Shown: one piece after another, positions 3,642-6,499 of the stretch | Layout of the letters: each line of letters starts with the position of its first letter | Position numbering within the stretch: position 1 is the first letter of the stretch | From: Faecalibacterium sp. | GTDB lineage: Bacteria > Bacillota > Clostridia > Oscillospirales > Ruminococcaceae | Assembly: GCA_020025795.1 (NCBI GenBank) | Contig: JAHHRK010000084.1 | Location: forward strand, 1-6,499 | Direction: 5' to 3' | Length of the DNA: 6,499 nt | Position numbers and translations under genes: made by a program | Notes under the pieces: model-generated | What the model was told of the DNA's origin: nothing | Database searches by the model: none | Seen by the model: only the letters and a program-made list of their open reading frames with translations

Positions 3642-6499
3642 ATGCTGCATTTGATTCTGGGCCCGGCCGGAACGGGAAAAACCAGCCTGCTGTACCAGCA
3701 GATTGAAACGCTGGCGGCAGAAAAAAAGAAAAGTATCCTGCTGGTGCCGGAGCAGTTTACCTCCAGCACAGAAGGACGTATTTATCATACGCTGGGCGAT
3801 GCAGGCTCCGGTATGGTAGAGAGCTTGTCGTTCACCTCGCTGGCGGAGCGCATCTTGTCTGCGTGCGGCGGTTCGGCTTTGCCCACACTGAGCGATGCAG
3901 GCCGTGCAGTGCTGGTGCGTCGCGCCATGACCGAGCTGGGCGAAAAAGTGCGCCATTACCGCCGCCATCGGCGCAGTGCGGCATTTTGCAGTCTGGCTGC
4001 CGAAACCATTGATGAATTCAAGAGTGCAGGCATTTCGCCCGCCCAGCTGACCGAGCTTTCGGCAGGGTGCGGCGCAGGCCGGGAAAAGCTGGAAGAACTG
4101 GCCTTGATTTACGGCACATACGAAGCGCTGCTGGCACAGACCGGAATGGACCCTTCGGACCGGTTGACCCGTGCGGCAGACCGTTTGGAAACGGCTGTTT
4201 CGGAAGGAAACGTGCCGGAGCTTTTGCAGGATCGGGCAATTTTTATTGACGAGTTCGATACCTTCAATGCGCCCAAAAAGCGGCTTTTGACTATGCTGAT
4301 GTCGATTGCACCGCAGGTGACCGTTGCATTGTGTGCAGATGGCCAGCCAGCGCAGGAAGGCGATTTGAGTTTGCTTTCCGGTGGGCGGCGTATGGCGCTG
4401 GGCCTGAAACAGCTGGCAAACCGGGCCGGCATCTCGGTGGCGAAGCCTACGGTTTTAACAGAAGATTTGCGCCATGACAATGCGCCCGGTTTGGCGGCGC
4501 TGACCCACTGGCTGGAGCAGGAGGGGGAAGGCGAAGAAATGCCGGCGAATCCGGAAGAAATTCGTCTGTATGCGGCCTCGGATCGAGATGCCGAGGTGCG
4601 TGCGGTGGCAGCAGCCATTCGCCATCTGGTGCAGGCCGGCACGCGTTATCGGGATATCGCGGTAGTCTGCCGCAATACGCCGGACTATCAGGCGGCGATT
4701 CGGTATGAGTTCCGTTTGGCGGGTATTCCGTTGTACTGCGATGAAGCCACAACCCCGGAATTTTGCGCTCCGGCCTGCGCAGTCAAAGCACTGCTGGGCC
4801 TGGTACGCGGCATGGACTATAACGAGAACATGGCTGCGCTGGCAAAAACAGGCTTGTGCAGCTTGACCGAACGGCAGATTTGCGCTTTGGATAACTATGT
4901 TTATACCTGGAGCCCACGCCGTGCGGACTGGCAGCAGCCGTTTACCCGGAATCCTCAAGGTTTTGGCGAGGCAACGCGTGTTACCGATGAAGAAAAAGAA
5001 GATGTAGAACTGGCCGAACAGGCGCGGCAGAAATTGCAGCCTGTGATCGAAAAGCTGCGTGCCCGTGCCAAGGACGCAGACGCCGCCACACTAAGCAAGG
5101 CACTGTATCTGTGCCTGCGTGAGCTGGGTGCAGAAGAATGTCAGCAGCATTTGGCCGATCAGCTGCGCCAGCGTGAAGGCATTCCGGCCGCGCAGGAAGC
5201 CGCCAGAGAATGGAACATCGTCATGCAGCTGTTGAATCAGATGACCAGCCTTTTGGGTGGTGAAGTCCTCAACGGCAGCGAATATGCGGAATTGTTCCAG
5301 CTGCTGTTGCGTAGTTCGGATTTGGGGCATATCCCGCAGATGATGGATGCGGTGATTTTCACCTCGGCAGGTAAAATGCGTCTGGACGATCCGGCGTATG
5401 TATTTGTGCTGGGTCTGGCAGAAAATGAATTTCCGCAGGCACCCGGCGATCGCGGTCTGTTGACCCATGCGGACCGGGATCAGCTGATGGCGCAGGATGT
5501 GGATTTGCCGGACTCCTTTGAGAACCGTGCTGTGCGTGAGCAGATTTGTTTTTATAAAGCACTGACGGCAGCAAGTAAAGGTCTGTGGCTTAGCTGGCCG
5601 GAAGGCCAGGCGTTGCCTTTGACTGGTGCGCTGGAAATGCTGCGTGCCAATGGACTGAAAGAACCTACGTTGGTTCCGCTGGACTATGCGGCAACGCCGG
5701 CGGCAGCACTGGACCATCTGGGCGGAATCTGGAATAAAAACGATCAGGAAACCGCTGACCTGTACGCCGCGTTGCAGCAGCAGCCGGAAACAACGGATAT
5801 TTTGGCGGCGATGCGCCGCACCGCAGAGGATAAGCCTTGCGAGATTCTGGATTTGGACACCATGGCGCAAATGCTGGGCAACGCGGTACGCATATCGCCC
5901 AGCCAGATGGAAAAGTATTACAGCTGCCGATACGGATACTTCTTGCAGTATGTATTGGGCTTGCGCCCACGCCAGAAAGCAGAATTGACACCCAACCACA
6001 GCGGCAGCCTGATGCACTGGGTATTGCAGATGGCGCTGGACCCGCAGCCCAATCCGTATTCGGACTGGAAGCTGGTTCCGCTGACGGAGATGACAGATGA
6101 ACAGTGTGCTGAGCTGGCCAGCCGCCTAACCGATGAGTACGTGCGGCTGTATATGCCGGATTCAACGGCACGGTTTGCGTATTTGATTCGCCGCCTGAAG
6201 CGCAGTTTGTCTGGGCTTCTGGTTTACTTGCGAGATGAACAGCGTCAGGGCGGCTTTGACCCGGCAGCCTGCGAACTGGGTATCGGCAAGGGTGTAGGCT
6301 GTATGCCGCCTCAGATTTATCAACTGCCCAATGGCAGAACGGTGGAAATTATCGGCACGGTAGACCGAGCCGACAGTTGGACCGACGAGGACGGCCAGCA
6401 GTGGGTGCGTGTGGTGGACTACAAGACCGGCACGAAATCCTTTGATTTGAAGGAAGTGTACTGTGGTCTGGACTGCCAGATGCTGCTGTACCTGTTTAC
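3642..6499 (+). CDS. addB: ATP-dependent helicase/nuclease subunit B (AddB), 3' end beyond window
   Basis: AddB pairs with AddA to resect double-strand DNA ends and load RecA for recombinational repair. About 952 residues are visible and the frame is open throughout; family members are usually about 1,100-1,170 long. Landmarks: Walker A GPAGTGKT at 7-14; LLVPEQFTSS near 35-45; the Walker B-like IDEFDTFN around D203/E204; and a C-terminal RecB-like nuclease domain from about 755. C762 in YYSCRYGYF matches the first cysteine of the AddB iron-sulphur cluster; the other three should lie past the window. H792 (LMHW), D908 (GTVDRAD), D926 and K928 (VVDYKTG) and Q946 (QMLLYLF) fit the nuclease active-site motifs, so the nuclease looks intact. 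The start at 3642 has a modest ribosome binding site (GGGAAAGG, 3623-3630). addA is expected next. Confidence 0.95.
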   Translation, partial: MLHLILGPAGTGKTSLLYQQIETLAAEKKKSILLVPEQFTSSTEGRIYHTLGDAGSGMVESLSFTSLAERILSACGGSALPTLSDAGRAVLVRRAMTELGEKVRHYRRHRRSAAFCSLAAETIDEFKSAGISPAQLTELSAGCGAGREKLEELALIYGTYEALLAQTGMDPSDRLTRAADRLETAVSEGNVPELLQDRAIFIDEFDTFNAPKKRLLTMLMSIAPQVTVALCADGQPAQEGDLSLLSGGRRMALGLKQLANRAGISVAKPTVLTEDLRHDNAPGLAALTHWLEQEGEGEEMPANPEEIRLYAASDRDAEVRAVAAAIRHLVQAGTRYRDIAVVCRNTPDYQAAIRYEFRLAGIPLYCDEATTPEFCAPACAVKALLGLVRGMDYNENMAALAKTGLCSLTERQICALDNYVYTWSPRRADWQQPFTRNPQGFGEATRVTDEEKEDVELAEQARQKLQPVIEKLRARAKDADAATLSKALYLCLRELGAEECQQHLADQLRQREGIPAAQEAAREWNIVMQLLNQMTSLLGGEVLNGSEYAELFQLLLRSSDLGHIPQMMDAVIFTSAGKMRLDDPAYVFVLGLAENEFPQAPGDRGLLTHADRDQLMAQDVDLPDSFENRAVREQICFYKALTAASKGLWLSWPEGQALPLTGALEMLRANGLKEPTLVPLDYAATPAAALDHLGGIWNKNDQETADLYAALQQQPETTDILAAMRRTAEDKPCEILDLDTMAQMLGNAVRISPSQMEKYYSCRYGYFLQYVLGLRPRQKAELTPNHSGSLMHWVLQMALDPQPNPYSDWKLVPLTEMTDEQCAELASRLTDEYVRLYMPDSTARFAYLIRRLKRSLSGLLVYLRDEQRQGGFDPAACELGIGKGVGCMPPQIYQLPNGRTVEIIGTVDRADSWTDEDGQQWVRVVDYKTGTKSFDLKEVYCGLDCQMLLYLF

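Noticed and set aside
5091..6017. Long antisense open frame (308 residues) within addB
   Set aside because: Its composition is rich in Q, R, H and C without recognisable motifs, typical of the reverse strand of GC-rich coding sequence. The sense strand has well-supported AddB motifs across the same stretch.

Overview
The window looks like chromosome from a moderately GC-rich, endospore-forming member of the Clostridia, possibly an Oscillospirales/Ruminococcaceae-type gut bacterium. The evidence is a SpoIIR homologue (restricted to endospore-forming Firmicutes lineages), an AddB-type recombination nuclease subunit (the AddAB system typical of Firmicutes), an IspE of the MEP isoprenoid pathway, and Firmicutes-style AGGAGG ribosome binding sites and terminators. 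The genus is an inference from general character only. All genes lie on the + strand.

Layout. Positions 1-220 hold the C-terminal end of a class I/II PLP-dependent aminotransferase. Three bases later comes a DUF362 protein with a C-terminal two-cluster ferredoxin domain (224-1393), then ispE (1414-2292). These three are tightly packed and probably form one operon. A strong hairpin with a T-run (2317-2361) follows ispE and overlaps the ribosome binding site of spoIIR (2363-2962). Next is a small gene (3020-3490) for a protein made of two tandem peptidoglycan-binding repeats, with no signal peptide and no catalytic domain. It has a near-perfect ribosome binding site and strikingly uniform leucine codons. 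A GC-rich terminator (3536-3569) closes this block. After a candidate extended -10 promoter, addB starts at 3642 and runs off the right edge inside its nuclease domain.

How the genes relate. The left operon combines amino-acid metabolism, a ferredoxin-like DUF362 protein of unknown role, and a mid-pathway MEP enzyme; a link between the ferredoxin and the iron-sulphur enzymes IspG/IspH is possible but unproven. The middle block may be sporulation-linked: SpoIIR signals from forespore to mother cell, and the repeat protein could be a wall or spore-envelope binding protein. The right block starts a DNA-repair unit, normally followed by addA.

No CRISPR array, tRNA, rRNA or complete mobile element was seen. 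No clearly new multi-gene system is present. The most interesting points are the hairpin that buries the spoIIR ribosome binding site and the signal-less peptidoglycan-binding protein with its distinct codon use. No stretch longer than about 150 bases lacks a gene.
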